Positions 6,877 through 14,323 of a stretch of DNA of 22,842 bases are shown one piece after another. Origin of the DNA: Anaerolineae bacterium. Its GTDB lineage: Bacteria > Chloroflexota > Anaerolineae > JAFGEY01. The stretch is taken from assembly GCA_016929775.1 (NCBI GenBank), contig JAFGIE010000232.1:1-22842 (forward strand). Reading direction: 5' to 3'. A model generated the notes under the pieces. The model was not told the origin of the DNA. It ran no database searches and saw only the letters and a list, made by a program, of their open reading frames with translations. Numbering within the stretch: the first letter of the stretch is position 1; each line of letters opens with the position of its first letter. Both the position numbers and the translations under genes were made by a program.

Positions 6877-8559
6877 TTGGCTGGGGAAACGATCCTGGTC
6901 GTCGACGATCGAAACGACAGCCTGCAGTTCTTGACCGAGTACGTCCTGGAGCCGAACGGCTACCGGTACATCACGGCACGAGACGGCGCGCGCGGGCTCG
7001 AGCTGGCGCTGTCCGCCTCCCCCGATCTGGCGATCATGGACTTGAAAATGCCCAAGATGACCGGTCTGGAGGTGCTGTCTGCGCTCAGGGAGCGCGAGAT
7101 CGACCTGCCGGTGATCCTGATGACGTTTCACGGTTCGGAAGAGACTGCGGTGAACGCCTTTCGCCTGGGCGCGCGCGACTATGTCATCAAGCCATACGAC
7201 ACGGCTGAGATGATCGACTCGATCGACCGGGCGCTGCGCGAGGTGCGCCTGCGCCGGGAGCGCGACCAGCTGACCGATGGGTTGGTCCAGGTGAACCGCC
7301 AGCTGGAGCAGCGGGTCAAAGAGCTGAACATCCTGTATCGCGTCAGCAAATCGGTGACGTCGCTGCTGGATCTGGACGATCTGCTGAACCGGATCGTCGA
7401 GGCGGGGCTGTACGTCACCAGCGCGGAAGAGGGCGCGCTCTTTCTGCTCGACCGGCGGACAGGGAATCTGTACATGCGCGCTGGGCGCGGCGTGGGCGAT
7501 AAGGCGGCGCGCGGGTTCCGGGTCAAGGTGCAGGACACGATCGCCGGGCAGGTGGTCCGTACCGGCGAGCCCTATCGGAGCTCTGCCGACGAGCAGACGC
7601 TCAAGGTCAAGACGAACTACCTGGTGCGCTCCCTGGCGTACGTCCCCCTCAAGCTGGGCGAGACGGTGATCGGCGTGCTGATGGTCGACAACCGGCGTAC
7701 GAACACGCCGTTCACCGAAAACGACGTGTATCTGCTCTCTGCCCTCGCGGACTATGCGGCGATCGCGATCGACAACGCGCGGTTGTATGGAACGGTCAAG
7801 CGCTTCAACGCCGAACTGGAGAAGCGGGTGCAAGAGCGCACGGCAGAGCTGCGCGCGGCGCAAGCGCAGTTGGTGCAGGCCGAAAAACTGGCTTCGATCG
7901 GTCAGCTGGCAGCTGGCGTCGCACACGAGATCAACAACCCGATCGGCGTGATCCTTGGCTTCGCACAGGTGCTGCGCAAGCGGCTACCGGAAGAGGATGC
8001 GCTGTATGTGCCGATGCGCACGATCGAGCGCGAGGGGCTGCGCTGCAAGGAAATCGTCCAGGACCTGCTCGACTTTGCCCGCCAGGGCAAGCCGGTGTTG
8101 GGCCGGATCCAGATCGACCAGGTGATCGATGCGGCGCTGGACCTGATGCCCCATCACGCCAACTGGGGGAGCGTCCAGGTGTGCAAGGACTATGCCCCTG
8201 GGCTTCCCGCGGTGCTGGGGGACGAGAACCAGCTGCAGCAAGTGTTCTTGAACATCATCCTCAACGCGTACCAGGCTATGCCCGATGGGGGCACGCTGCA
8301 CCTCTCAACCCACGCCAACGCGGATCAGGTCCACGCGATCTTGGTGGATACAGGCCCCGGAATCGCCCGGGAGCACATGCACCGCGTGTTTGACCCGTTC
8401 TTCACGACCAAAGATGTCGGCGAGGGGACGGGACTCGGCCTATCGATCAGCTATGGCATCGTCGAGCAGCACGGCGGCACGATCGAGGTACAGAGCGAAC
8501 CAGGCGTGGGCACCACGTTCGTCGTGCGGCTTCCCATCGCGCCTGCCCCGCGTGGGTGA
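6877..8559 (+). CDS. REC-GAF-histidine kinase (hybrid two-component sensor)
   Basis: A 560-residue soluble signalling protein starting at TTG 6877 behind GGGAGG (6865-6870). The receiver domain is at 1-120 with acidic pair D10/D11, phospho-acceptor D55, T83 and K105. A coiled-coil linker (about 125-155) leads to a GAF domain (about 156-302), then a second coiled coil. HisKA has the phospho-acceptor H350 in GVAHEINNPIG. The HATPase domain has N box N459/N463, G1 DTGPG (491-495) and G2 GEGTGLGLS (515-523). All catalytic residues are present and no membrane segment is seen, so it probably reads a cytoplasmic signal or a phosphoryl group from another kinase. It follows the ATPase gene by 113 bases without a clear promoter and may be co-transcribed. 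No partner regulator is adjacent. Confidence 0.93.
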   Translation: MAGETILVVDDRNDSLQFLTEYVLEPNGYRYITARDGARGLELALSASPDLAIMDLKMPKMTGLEVLSALREREIDLPVILMTFHGSEETAVNAFRLGARDYVIKPYDTAEMIDSIDRALREVRLRRERDQLTDGLVQVNRQLEQRVKELNILYRVSKSVTSLLDLDDLLNRIVEAGLYVTSAEEGALFLLDRRTGNLYMRAGRGVGDKAARGFRVKVQDTIAGQVVRTGEPYRSSADEQTLKVKTNYLVRSLAYVPLKLGETVIGVLMVDNRRTNTPFTENDVYLLSALADYAAIAIDNARLYGTVKRFNAELEKRVQERTAELRAAQAQLVQAEKLASIGQLAAGVAHEINNPIGVILGFAQVLRKRLPEEDALYVPMRTIEREGLRCKEIVQDLLDFARQGKPVLGRIQIDQVIDAALDLMPHHANWGSVQVCKDYAPGLPAVLGDENQLQQVFLNIILNAYQAMPDGGTLHLSTHANADQVHAILVDTGPGIAREHMHRVFDPFFTTKDVGEGTGLGLSISYGIVEQHGGTIEVQSEPGVGTTFVVRLPIAPAPRG

Positions 8560-8571
8560 CGCTGCGCTCCG

Positions 8572-9306
8572 CTATCCATCCCGTTTCTGTCGTTCCTGAT
8601 CCAACTCGGCCCTGCGTTGGCGGTAGTGCTCTACCTCTTGCAGCGAAGACCGCGTTGCCGCACTGCATAGCACGGCGACGAACGGCATCCAGAGCGTGGC
8701 AAACAGCACCGCGAGGAGCAGCACGCTGAGCGCAGTGGCGAGAACGGTCACGATCGCGATCCCCAGGGCAAAGAGCGGATAGGCGAGGACCAGCGATCCA
8801 GCGTTGCGCAAGAGCCGGCGCAGGGATGGGTTTTCGAAGGCAAAGGCCATGGGGAAGAGATAGATCTGGGCGGCTGCCCAGAAGAGCAGGGCCCACAGGC
8901 CAAGGAACCCGACGATCGAGAAGAGCAGGCTGCCAGCGTTCAGGTAAAAGAGCACGTCGAAGAGCAGGATCGCGCCGCTGAGGAGGACGACGCCGCCGAC
9001 CTTCCAGCTGAGCCAAAAGTGCTCGCCGAACCCGCGCCAGAAGGTGCTGAACGCGATTGGTTTGTCCCGTGCGATGTGCGATGCCACGGAGTAGAGGGCG
9101 CCCGTGACCGGCGGGATCGGGATCAGCGAGAGCAGGAGGGCAAAGACAAAGAGCGCCCAGCTTCCCGTGAGGCGGGCGAGCCAGGTCAAGCCGTAGGGTA
9201 CGGCGATCGCCACCACGAACCAGATCAGTCCCATGCCGGCGAGGACGAACACCTCGTCGTATACGGCGCGTACCGCGAACCAGGCAACAGAGAACGCGCG
9301 TCGCAC
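8572..9306 (-). CDS. DUF624/YesL-like integral membrane protein
   Basis: A 244-residue membrane protein starting at GTG 9306 with GGAAGAG 6 bases upstream. Five to six hydrophobic segments are visible (about 20-42, 48-70, 100-121, 124-150, 170-212). The loop YSVASHIARDKPIAFSTFWRGF (about 72-93) before the third segment resembles the DUF624/YesL family, which is often found near transport genes but has no firm function. The C-terminal 25 residues are a charged cytoplasmic-looking tail. It is 21 bases downstream of the M20 peptidase and likely co-transcribed with it. It ends 12 bases from the convergent sensor kinase gene. Family assignment is from resemblance only. Confidence 0.75.
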   Translation of the reverse strand: MRRAFSVAWFAVRAVYDEVFVLAGMGLIWFVVAIAVPYGLTWLARLTGSWALFVFALLLSLIPIPPVTGALYSVASHIARDKPIAFSTFWRGFGEHFWLSWKVGGVVLLSGAILLFDVLFYLNAGSLLFSIVGFLGLWALLFWAAAQIYLFPMAFAFENPSLRRLLRNAGSLVLAYPLFALGIAIVTVLATALSVLLLAVLFATLWMPFVAVLCSAATRSSLQEVEHYRQRRAELDQERQKRDG

Positions 9307-9327
9307 GGCTATCTCTTCCGGTGCCTG

Positions 9328-10422
9328 CTATGCGCTCGGCGCCGAGGCGCCCAGCACGCGCGCCACGAGCTCGGCGCAGCGCACCATGTCGGCGGCCGCG
9401 ATCTGCTCCTGGTTCGTGTGTACGGACTGCATGCCGGTGCTGACCGGAATGGCGGCGATGCCGTGCGCGTGAAAGATGTTGGCGTCGCTGCCCCCACCGG
9501 TGAGATGGTACTCGACCGCGGGCTCGCCCATCTCTTCCAGCGCGGCGGCGATGCGGCGCACGATCGGGAGCGCGGGCGAGATCTGGTACCCCTGATACGA
9601 ACGCCGGATGTCCAGCTCGAGGCGCGCGCCGGGGTGCCGGTCCACGGCATCCTGCAACGCACGCCGCATGGCGTCGATCTGCCGGTCCAGCTTGGTCGTG
9701 TCGTGGCTGCGCGCTTCGCCGCGTAGATCGACCCGGTCCGGGACCACGTTGACCGCCTCTCCGCCGCGGATGATGCCGATGTTGGACGTGGTCTCGTCGT
9801 CGATGCGTCCGAGCGGCATGCTGGCAATGGCCTCCGCAGCGACGCGGATCGCATTGACGCCCTCTTCGGGGTGACTGCCCGCGTGAGCTGCCCGTCCGTG
9901 GACGGTGGCGTCGAACTTGTCGGAACTGGGCGCGCCGGAGACAAGACTGTGCAGCGCGCCGCCTGCGTCGAGGACGAGCCCGTGGCGGGCGCGCAGCCAG
10001 CGCGTGTCCACTGCCTTTGCTCCCTCCAGCCCGGTTTCCTCGCGCACGGTCAGGACGACCTCGACGGGGACACGCATTCCGCGCGCGTGGATGGCGGTCA
10101 GCACTTCGAGGATCACGGCGACGCCGGACTTGTCGTCGCCGCCAAGGATCGTGGTGCCATCGCTACGCACGACGCCGTCCACGACCACGGGCTGGATGCC
10201 GATCCCGGGGGCTACGGTGTCCATGTGGGCGCTCAACAACACCGGCTCGCCCTCGCCTTCCCAGCGCGCGAGGACGTTGCCGGCGGCGTCGGTGATGACG
10301 TGCATGTCGAGCTGGCGCAGCCGGTCGACCAGGACGGCGGCGATCGCCGCCTCGTGACCGGACGGGCTATCGATGCGGACGAGATCGAGAAAGGTGTCGA
10401 GCAGGCGCTGGCGGTCGATCAC
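9328..10422 (-). CDS. M20-family metallopeptidase (PepT-like)
   Basis: A 364-residue cytoplasmic di-zinc hydrolase, probably an aminopeptidase or tripeptidase. The start is GTG 10422 with AGGAGAG close upstream. Expected metal ligands and catalytic residues are present: H66 and D68 in SAHMDTV, bridging D96 in GGDDKSG, general base E128 with E129 in REETGLEG, D152 in LDAGG, and H335 in SVHTNQEQ. The lid/dimerisation domain spans about 165-280 with GRAAHAGSHPEEGVNA. The early bridging Asp within GGDDKSG and the LDAGG block favour the PepT-like branch. It is transcribed divergently from mutY and leads the DUF624-like gene. Substrate is not evident. Confidence 0.88.
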   Translation of the reverse strand: MIDRQRLLDTFLDLVRIDSPSGHEAAIAAVLVDRLRQLDMHVITDAAGNVLARWEGEGEPVLLSAHMDTVAPGIGIQPVVVDGVVRSDGTTILGGDDKSGVAVILEVLTAIHARGMRVPVEVVLTVREETGLEGAKAVDTRWLRARHGLVLDAGGALHSLVSGAPSSDKFDATVHGRAAHAGSHPEEGVNAIRVAAEAIASMPLGRIDDETTSNIGIIRGGEAVNVVPDRVDLRGEARSHDTTKLDRQIDAMRRALQDAVDRHPGARLELDIRRSYQGYQISPALPIVRRIAAALEEMGEPAVEYHLTGGGSDANIFHAHGIAAIPVSTGMQSVHTNQEQIAAADMVRCAELVARVLGASAPSA

Positions 10423-10454
10423 GGGTCTCTCCTGTTGGGTGTGTGGTCGGCGTC

Positions 10455-10472
10455 GGGCGGCGCGTGCCGCCC
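10455..10472 (-). promoter_or_regulatory. Stem-loop at the predicted 5' end of the M20 transcript
   Basis: A perfect 7-bp GC-only stem (GGGCGGC 10455-10461 with GCCGCCC 10466-10472) has a 4-base loop. On the - strand it starts about 3 bases after the transcription start predicted from the TATAAT box. Confidence 0.6.
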
Positions 10473-10481
10473 ACGCGTCCC

Positions 10482-10510
10482 ATTATAGCCACAACCGCGC
10501 GGCGCGGCAA
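10482..10510 (-). promoter_or_regulatory. Promoter of the M20 peptidase gene
   Basis: Reading the - strand, -35 TTGCCG (10510-10505), a 17-base spacer and a consensus -10 TATAAT (10487-10482). It is divergent from the mutY promoter; the two -35 boxes are 22 bases apart, so they may share regulation. Confidence 0.8.
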
Positions 10511-10532
10511 GTGGGGGATCGCCTGCCTGCGC

Positions 10533-10560
10533 TTGTCGGGTCCGGGTTTCGTGCTATACT
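10533..10560 (+). promoter_or_regulatory. Promoter of mutY
   Basis: -35 TTGTCG (10533-10538), 16-base spacer and -10 TATACT (10555-10560) preceded by TG one base upstream, an extended -10. The implied transcript starts near 10567, giving a leader of only about 15 bases. Confidence 0.78.
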
Positions 10561-10581
10561 GAGGGTGGAGGTGGGCGGACG

Positions 10582-11688
10582 ATGGAAGAGATCTCTCAGG
10601 CGCGCATCACCGACATTCAGTCACGGCTCCTGGCATGGGCCGACGACGCGCTGCGCGATCTGCCCTGGCGCCAGGTGCGCGATCCATACCGGGTGTGGGT
10701 ATCCGAGATCATGCTCCAGCAGACGCGCGTGGAGACGGTGATCCCCTACTACCTGCGCTGGATGAAGCAGTTCCCGACGATCGCGGCGTTGGCCCAAGCC
10801 GACCTGGGCGACGTCCTCAAGGCGTGGGAAGGCCTGGGGTACTATGCCCGGGGGCGAAACCTGCATCGGGCTGCCCAGATCGTGGTCGAAGAGCATGGGG
10901 GACGGCTGCCCGACACCCGCGACGCCCTGCTCGCGCTGCCCGGCATCGGACCCTACACCGTGGGCGCGATCCTGTCCCTGGCGTTTGACCAGGACGCAGC
11001 TGTGCTGGATGGGAATGTGCGCCGCGTGCTGTCGCGGCTGTACGCGATCGACGATCACCCGCGCGAGGCGGCGACACGACAGCGGCTGTGGGCGCTGGCT
11101 GAGGCGATGGTCCCATCCGGGCGGGCGGGGCGGTTCAACGAGGCCCTGATGGACCTGGGCGCGATGGTCTGCACGCCGCGCGCACCGCACTGTGGGCTTT
11201 GCCCGCTCAACCCAGTCTGCGAGGCGCTGGCACGCGGCGATCCGGAGGGATACCCGCTGCGTCGACGCCGCACCCCCACGCCGCACTATAGCGTGGCGGC
11301 GGGCGTGATCTGGCAGGACGAGCGCCTGCTGATCGCGCAACGCCCGCTGGACGGCTTGCTGGGCGGGCTGTGGGAGTTTCCGGGGGGCAAGCAGGAGCCG
11401 GGCGAGACCCTGCCCGAGTGCCTGCAGCGCGAACTGCGCGAAGAGCTCGACATCGAGGTCACGGTCGGCACCAAGATCACGGTCGTCCGCCACGCCTTCA
11501 CGCACTTTCGGGTCACGGTCTATGCGTTCGACTGTCGCTACCGCTCCGCGGGTCCCCCCAAGGCGCTCGGCGTCAGGGACTGGCGTTGGGTGACGCTGGA
11601 GGAGCTGGATGACTATGCCCTACCGGTGGTCGATCGCAAGATCGCGGCTGCTGTGCACGAGCGGTGGCGCCAGCCGCGCCTGATCTGA
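10582..11688 (+). CDS. mutY: A/G-specific adenine glycosylase MutY with near-intact Nudix domain
   Basis: Removes adenine mispaired with 8-oxoguanine. ATG 10582 follows GGAGGTG (10567-10573). The 368-residue protein has the catalytic acid E42 in SEIMLQQTRVETVIPYY, the helix-hairpin-helix LPGIGPYTVGAI (119-130), catalytic D143 in LDGN, and the 4Fe-4S loop C197-x6-C204-x2-C207-x5-C213. The C-terminal domain (about 233-355) is MutT-like and keeps the Nudix box: G269, E275, R283-E284, E287-E288, with only the late Gly replaced by D290. In E. coli MutY this domain has lost those residues. The gene is alone on its strand, between the divergent M20 gene and a hairpin. Confidence 0.96.
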   Translation: MEEISQARITDIQSRLLAWADDALRDLPWRQVRDPYRVWVSEIMLQQTRVETVIPYYLRWMKQFPTIAALAQADLGDVLKAWEGLGYYARGRNLHRAAQIVVEEHGGRLPDTRDALLALPGIGPYTVGAILSLAFDQDAAVLDGNVRRVLSRLYAIDDHPREAATRQRLWALAEAMVPSGRAGRFNEALMDLGAMVCTPRAPHCGLCPLNPVCEALARGDPEGYPLRRRRTPTPHYSVAAGVIWQDERLLIAQRPLDGLLGGLWEFPGGKQEPGETLPECLQRELREELDIEVTVGTKITVVRHAFTHFRVTVYAFDCRYRSAGPPKALGVRDWRWVTLEELDDYALPVVDRKIAAAVHERWRQPRLI

Positions 11689-11715
11689 TCCCGGCATATC
11701 GGTCCGGTCACAAGG

Positions 11716-11759
11716 GCAGACCCGCTCCCTGGGTGCACGAACCTGGGGAGCGGGTCTGC
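11716..11759. terminator. Long hairpin between convergent mutY and the deoC-ygiT unit
   Basis: Arms GCAGACCCGCTCCC (11716-11729) and GGGAGCGGGTCTGC (11746-11759) pair perfectly over 14 bp. The stem can extend inward by a G-U and 4 more pairs to a 6-base loop. Neither side has a T-run, so a bidirectional terminator or barrier function is inferred from its place between two convergent genes. Confidence 0.65.
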
Positions 11760-11775
11760 TGTCGGTCGCGGTCGC

Positions 11776-12006
11776 TCAGGGGCGCCGCGTAGGATGGGAT
11801 AGACGGCGTCTGTCCGGCGTGAGCAGGCCCGAGAGGCGGTACAGGACGTCGCCGTCTAGGGTGCGCTCGCCGCAGATGTCACAGACCGTTGCCGGGACGT
11901 TCGAGATCACGATCAGGCGCCCGTTGATGGCTTGCGCGTGGGTCACCTTGAGCGTCTTGAGCCGGCCCAAGTGGCAGTTCGGGCAGAGCGGCGGGTCGGC
12001 GATCAT
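11776..12006 (-). CDS. YgiT-type zinc finger protein (antitoxin-like)
   Basis: A 76-residue protein with two zinc-binding CxxC pairs (C8/C11 in CPNC and C42/C45 in CDIC) and the family block NVPATVCDICGER (37-49). YgiT-type fingers form the N-terminal part of MqsA antitoxins or stand alone beside small toxins. Here there is no helix-turn-helix domain and no toxin gene next to it. Its ATG overlaps the deoC stop as ATGA (12006-12003), so it is translationally coupled to deoC. Family is well supported; function is not. Confidence 0.8.
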   Translation of the reverse strand: MIADPPLCPNCHLGRLKTLKVTHAQAINGRLIVISNVPATVCDICGERTLDGDVLYRLSGLLTPDRRRLSHPTRRP

Positions 12007-12776
12007 GCGTGTTCCTTTGCACGGGCGCCTTCGACGATCGTCACCCCGGCGCTGGCGCCGATGCGGGTCGCGCCGGCGGCGATCATGGCGATCGCGTCGG
12101 CGTAGGTGCGGATACCGCCCGCAGCCTTGAGTCCCAGCTCAGGCCCAATGGTGCGCCGCATCAGGGCGACGTCCTCCAGCGTGGCGCCGCCGGGCCCGAA
12201 CCCGGTCGAGGTCTTGCAAAAGTCGGCCCCCGCCAGCTGTGAGAGGACGCAGGCGGCAACCTTTTCCTCGTCGGTCAGCATGGCGGCTTCGATGATCACC
12301 TTGAGCACGGCGCCCAGGGCGTGGCACGCCTGGGCAACCGTCTCGACGTCGCGCAGGACAGCCCCGTAGCGCCGGTCCTTGAGCGCACCGATCGCGAGCA
12401 CCATGTCGATCTCGGTCGCGCCGGCGGCGATGGCACGCTGCGCCTCGTAGGTCTTCACCTCGGGCAGCGTGGCGCCGAGGGGGAACCCAGCTACAGCGGC
12501 GATCTCGACCTCGGTATCCGCGAGCAGTTCGCGGCACAGGCCGACGTAGGCGGCGTTGACGCACACGGCGCCAAAGCCATAGGCGCGCGCCTCCTGGCAC
12601 AGCTGCGTGACCTGTGCCTCGGTGGCGTCCGCCTTGAGCAGGGTATGGTCGATCATGGACGCGATTTGGGCCGCGCTGGGGACAGCAGTCACTGGCGGGA
12701 CGGCGATCGGTTCCGCCAGCACCTCAGCGATCTTGTGCTCGACGCGCGTCTCTAGCGATGTCGGTTCAGCGTTCAT
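12003..12776 (-). CDS. deoC: Deoxyribose-phosphate aldolase
   Basis: Cleaves 2-deoxyribose 5-phosphate to glyceraldehyde 3-phosphate and acetaldehyde in deoxynucleoside catabolism. The 257-residue TIM-barrel protein starts at ATG 12776. Active-site residues are visible: D124 in TEIDMV, Schiff-base K188 in FCKTSTGF, and K217 in LKAAGGIRT. The N-terminal 35 residues (Pro/Val/Ala-rich after a short helix) exceed the usual 220-residue form; the barrel starts near IASMIDHTLLKADAT (38-52). It has its own promoter and overlaps the downstream YgiT-type gene by 4 bases. No other deo genes are in view. Confidence 0.95.
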   Translation of the reverse strand: MNAEPTSLETRVEHKIAEVLAEPIAVPPVTAVPSAAQIASMIDHTLLKADATEAQVTQLCQEARAYGFGAVCVNAAYVGLCRELLADTEVEIAAVAGFPLGATLPEVKTYEAQRAIAAGATEIDMVLAIGALKDRRYGAVLRDVETVAQACHALGAVLKVIIEAAMLTDEEKVAACVLSQLAGADFCKTSTGFGPGGATLEDVALMRRTIGPELGLKAAGGIRTYADAIAMIAAGATRIGASAGVTIVEGARAKEHA

Positions 12777-12803
12777 GTTGCTCTCTCATTGGTCAGTACG
12801 CGG

Positions 12804-12835
12804 TGGCGCGGGCACGAGGACGTGCTCCGGCGCCA
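12804..12835 (-). promoter_or_regulatory. Hairpin in the deoC leader
   Basis: Outer arms TGGCGC/GCGCCA (12804-12809/12830-12835) and inner arms GCACG/CGTGC (12812-12816/12821-12825) with a 4-base loop form a near-continuous stem. It lies about 20 bases after the predicted transcription start and well before the start codon. Weakly supported as a regulatory element. Confidence 0.4.
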
Positions 12836-12862
12836 GTGCGCCCCGTGCGATCCAGTGGCACG

Positions 12863-12891
12863 ATTATAGATCATCTGGGGTCTGGATGCAA
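12863..12891 (-). promoter_or_regulatory. Promoter of deoC, overlapped by an inverted repeat
   Basis: On the - strand, -35 TTGCAT (12891-12886), 17-base spacer, -10 TATAAT (12868-12863). Arms TGGGGT (12876-12881) and ACCCCA (12891-12896) flank the -35 box, an arrangement fitting an operator or, for the upstream pfk transcript, a weak terminator hairpin. Confidence 0.75.
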
Positions 12892-12914
12892 CCCCAACTC
12901 GTGCGCGCCCCAGG

Positions 12915-14204
12915 CTAGGCCGAGTAGGGGCAGGGCGCCATGCCGACCAGGTAGCCGAAACGTCGCACGAATTCCTCGGGCGAGAGCTTGGTGCACGCTG
13001 CCATCTGGGCGACCTTGGACGCATCTTCGAGGTCCTGGCGCTCCAGGCGCACCATCAGCTTGCGCGCGGAGTGGAAGGTGAGCGAGTCGGTGTTGACCAG
13101 CCGCACCCCGGTGCGACCTGACTTGGAATCCATCATCTTGGTGTAGGCGATGGGCATGACCTCGTTGTCCTGGATCGTGATCATGGCGTCGGTGCGGCCT
13201 TTGAGCAGGAACTCGACCGCCGCCTGGCCCAGCGTGCGCGTATAGTCGATGTCGAAAGCGCATGGATCGGCGCAGCGCAGCTCGTAGCCAACCTCCTTGT
13301 CGACGATCGTCATCTTGACCCCGACCTTCTCTAGGACGTCGCGGGTCGCGCGCTTGATGATCGCCGCCGAGTTGATCTCGGCAAGTCGTGGGTGCCCGTG
13401 CTCGTCGCGCTCGATGTTCTCCATGAACGACAGGTCCGCGTGGTCAATGATCTCCATGACACCCTCGGCGACGAGGGCTACCCCGTAGCCCTGTCCGTTC
13501 GCCAGGCGCTTGATCACCGAGGCGGCGATCAGGTCGGCGACGTGCTGCAGGCGGGCCTTTTTTCCGCCCCACTCTTCGGGGATCAAGGTCAGCGTCGCCC
13601 CGGCGCTCTTGCCGATGCCAAGCGCCAGGTGGCCCGCCTTGCGGCCCATGGCGACGATCACGTACCAGCGCACGGTGCTCAGTGCGTCTTCCATGATGCG
13701 CTTGACGATCTGGGTGCCTTCGTGGCGCGCCGTCTCATAGCCAAAGGTCGGGATGCCTTCGGGCAGGGGCAGGTCGTTGTCGATCGTCTTGGGCACGTGT
13801 ACCGAGCGCAGGTCGTAGCTCATTTCCGTCTTGGCGAACTGGCTCACCTTGTAGGCCGAAAACGCGGTATCGTCGCCGCCCGTGGTGACCAGATAGGTGA
13901 TGCCGGCATCGCGCAGCGCCTCGACCACGTTGCGCAGCGCCTCCACAGAGCCGGTTGGGTTGGCGCGCGAGGTCTTGAGGATCGTGCCACCCTTGAGGTG
14001 AATGCGGCTCACGTCGGGGATGGTCAGCGGGACGAACTGCGGCTCGCCTGCCGCCAGGTACTTGAACCCCTCCATGATGCCATAGACCTGCAAGCCATTG
14101 ACGATCGCCGTGATGGTGACGGCGTGGATCACGCCGTTCAACCCGGGGGCGGGCCCGCCGCCGACCAAGATGCCCACGCTTCCCCGGGGTGTGGTGTCAG
14201 ACAT
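12915..14204 (-). CDS. pfp: 6-phosphofructokinase, probably pyrophosphate-dependent
   Basis: Phosphorylates fructose 6-phosphate in glycolysis. The start is ATG 14204 with GAGGAGGAG directly upstream; the frame is open to 14276 but that stretch covers leader hairpins. The 429-residue product has GGGPAPGLN (15-23), TTGGDDTAFSA (107-117) and PKTIDNDL (138-145). Asp after the GG pair (D111) and Lys in PKTIDND (K139) are the determinants for pyrophosphate instead of ATP in this family. MGRKAGHLALGIGKSAGAT supplies the fructose 6-phosphate site. It has its own strong promoter. PPi use is inferred from these residues; the reaction would then be reversible. Confidence 0.93.
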   Translation of the reverse strand: MSDTTPRGSVGILVGGGPAPGLNGVIHAVTITAIVNGLQVYGIMEGFKYLAAGEPQFVPLTIPDVSRIHLKGGTILKTSRANPTGSVEALRNVVEALRDAGITYLVTTGGDDTAFSAYKVSQFAKTEMSYDLRSVHVPKTIDNDLPLPEGIPTFGYETARHEGTQIVKRIMEDALSTVRWYVIVAMGRKAGHLALGIGKSAGATLTLIPEEWGGKKARLQHVADLIAASVIKRLANGQGYGVALVAEGVMEIIDHADLSFMENIERDEHGHPRLAEINSAAIIKRATRDVLEKVGVKMTIVDKEVGYELRCADPCAFDIDYTRTLGQAAVEFLLKGRTDAMITIQDNEVMPIAYTKMMDSKSGRTGVRLVNTDSLTFHSARKLMVRLERQDLEDASKVAQMAACTKLSPEEFVRRFGYLVGMAPCPYSA

Positions 14205-14236
14205 GCTGCTCCTCCTCATTCCGTGTGCTGCGCATC

Positions 14237-14287
14237 CGCCAATCCCGACGGAGATTGGCGACGCGCGCCAGGCCATGCCGGCGCGCG
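14237..14287 (-). promoter_or_regulatory. Two consecutive hairpins in the phosphofructokinase leader
   Basis: The first, at the predicted 5' end, has arms CGCGCGCC (14262-14269) and GGCGCGCG (14280-14287), 8 perfect pairs plus an inner GGC/GCC after a one-base bulge. The second has arms CGCCAATC (14237-14244) and GATTGGCG (14253-14260), 8 perfect pairs. Only one base separates them. No known riboswitch class is recognised. Confidence 0.6.
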
Positions 14288-14294
14288 CTCACCT

Positions 14295-14323
14295 CTTATA
14301 GCATGGGCGGGGGCTTCTGTCAA
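14295..14323 (-). promoter_or_regulatory. Promoter of the phosphofructokinase gene
   Basis: On the - strand, consensus -35 TTGACA (14323-14318), 17-base spacer and -10 TATAAG (14300-14295). The -35 box overlaps the stop codon of the upstream ecfT gene (14322-14320), so the gene can be transcribed independently of the ECF operon. Confidence 0.85.
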
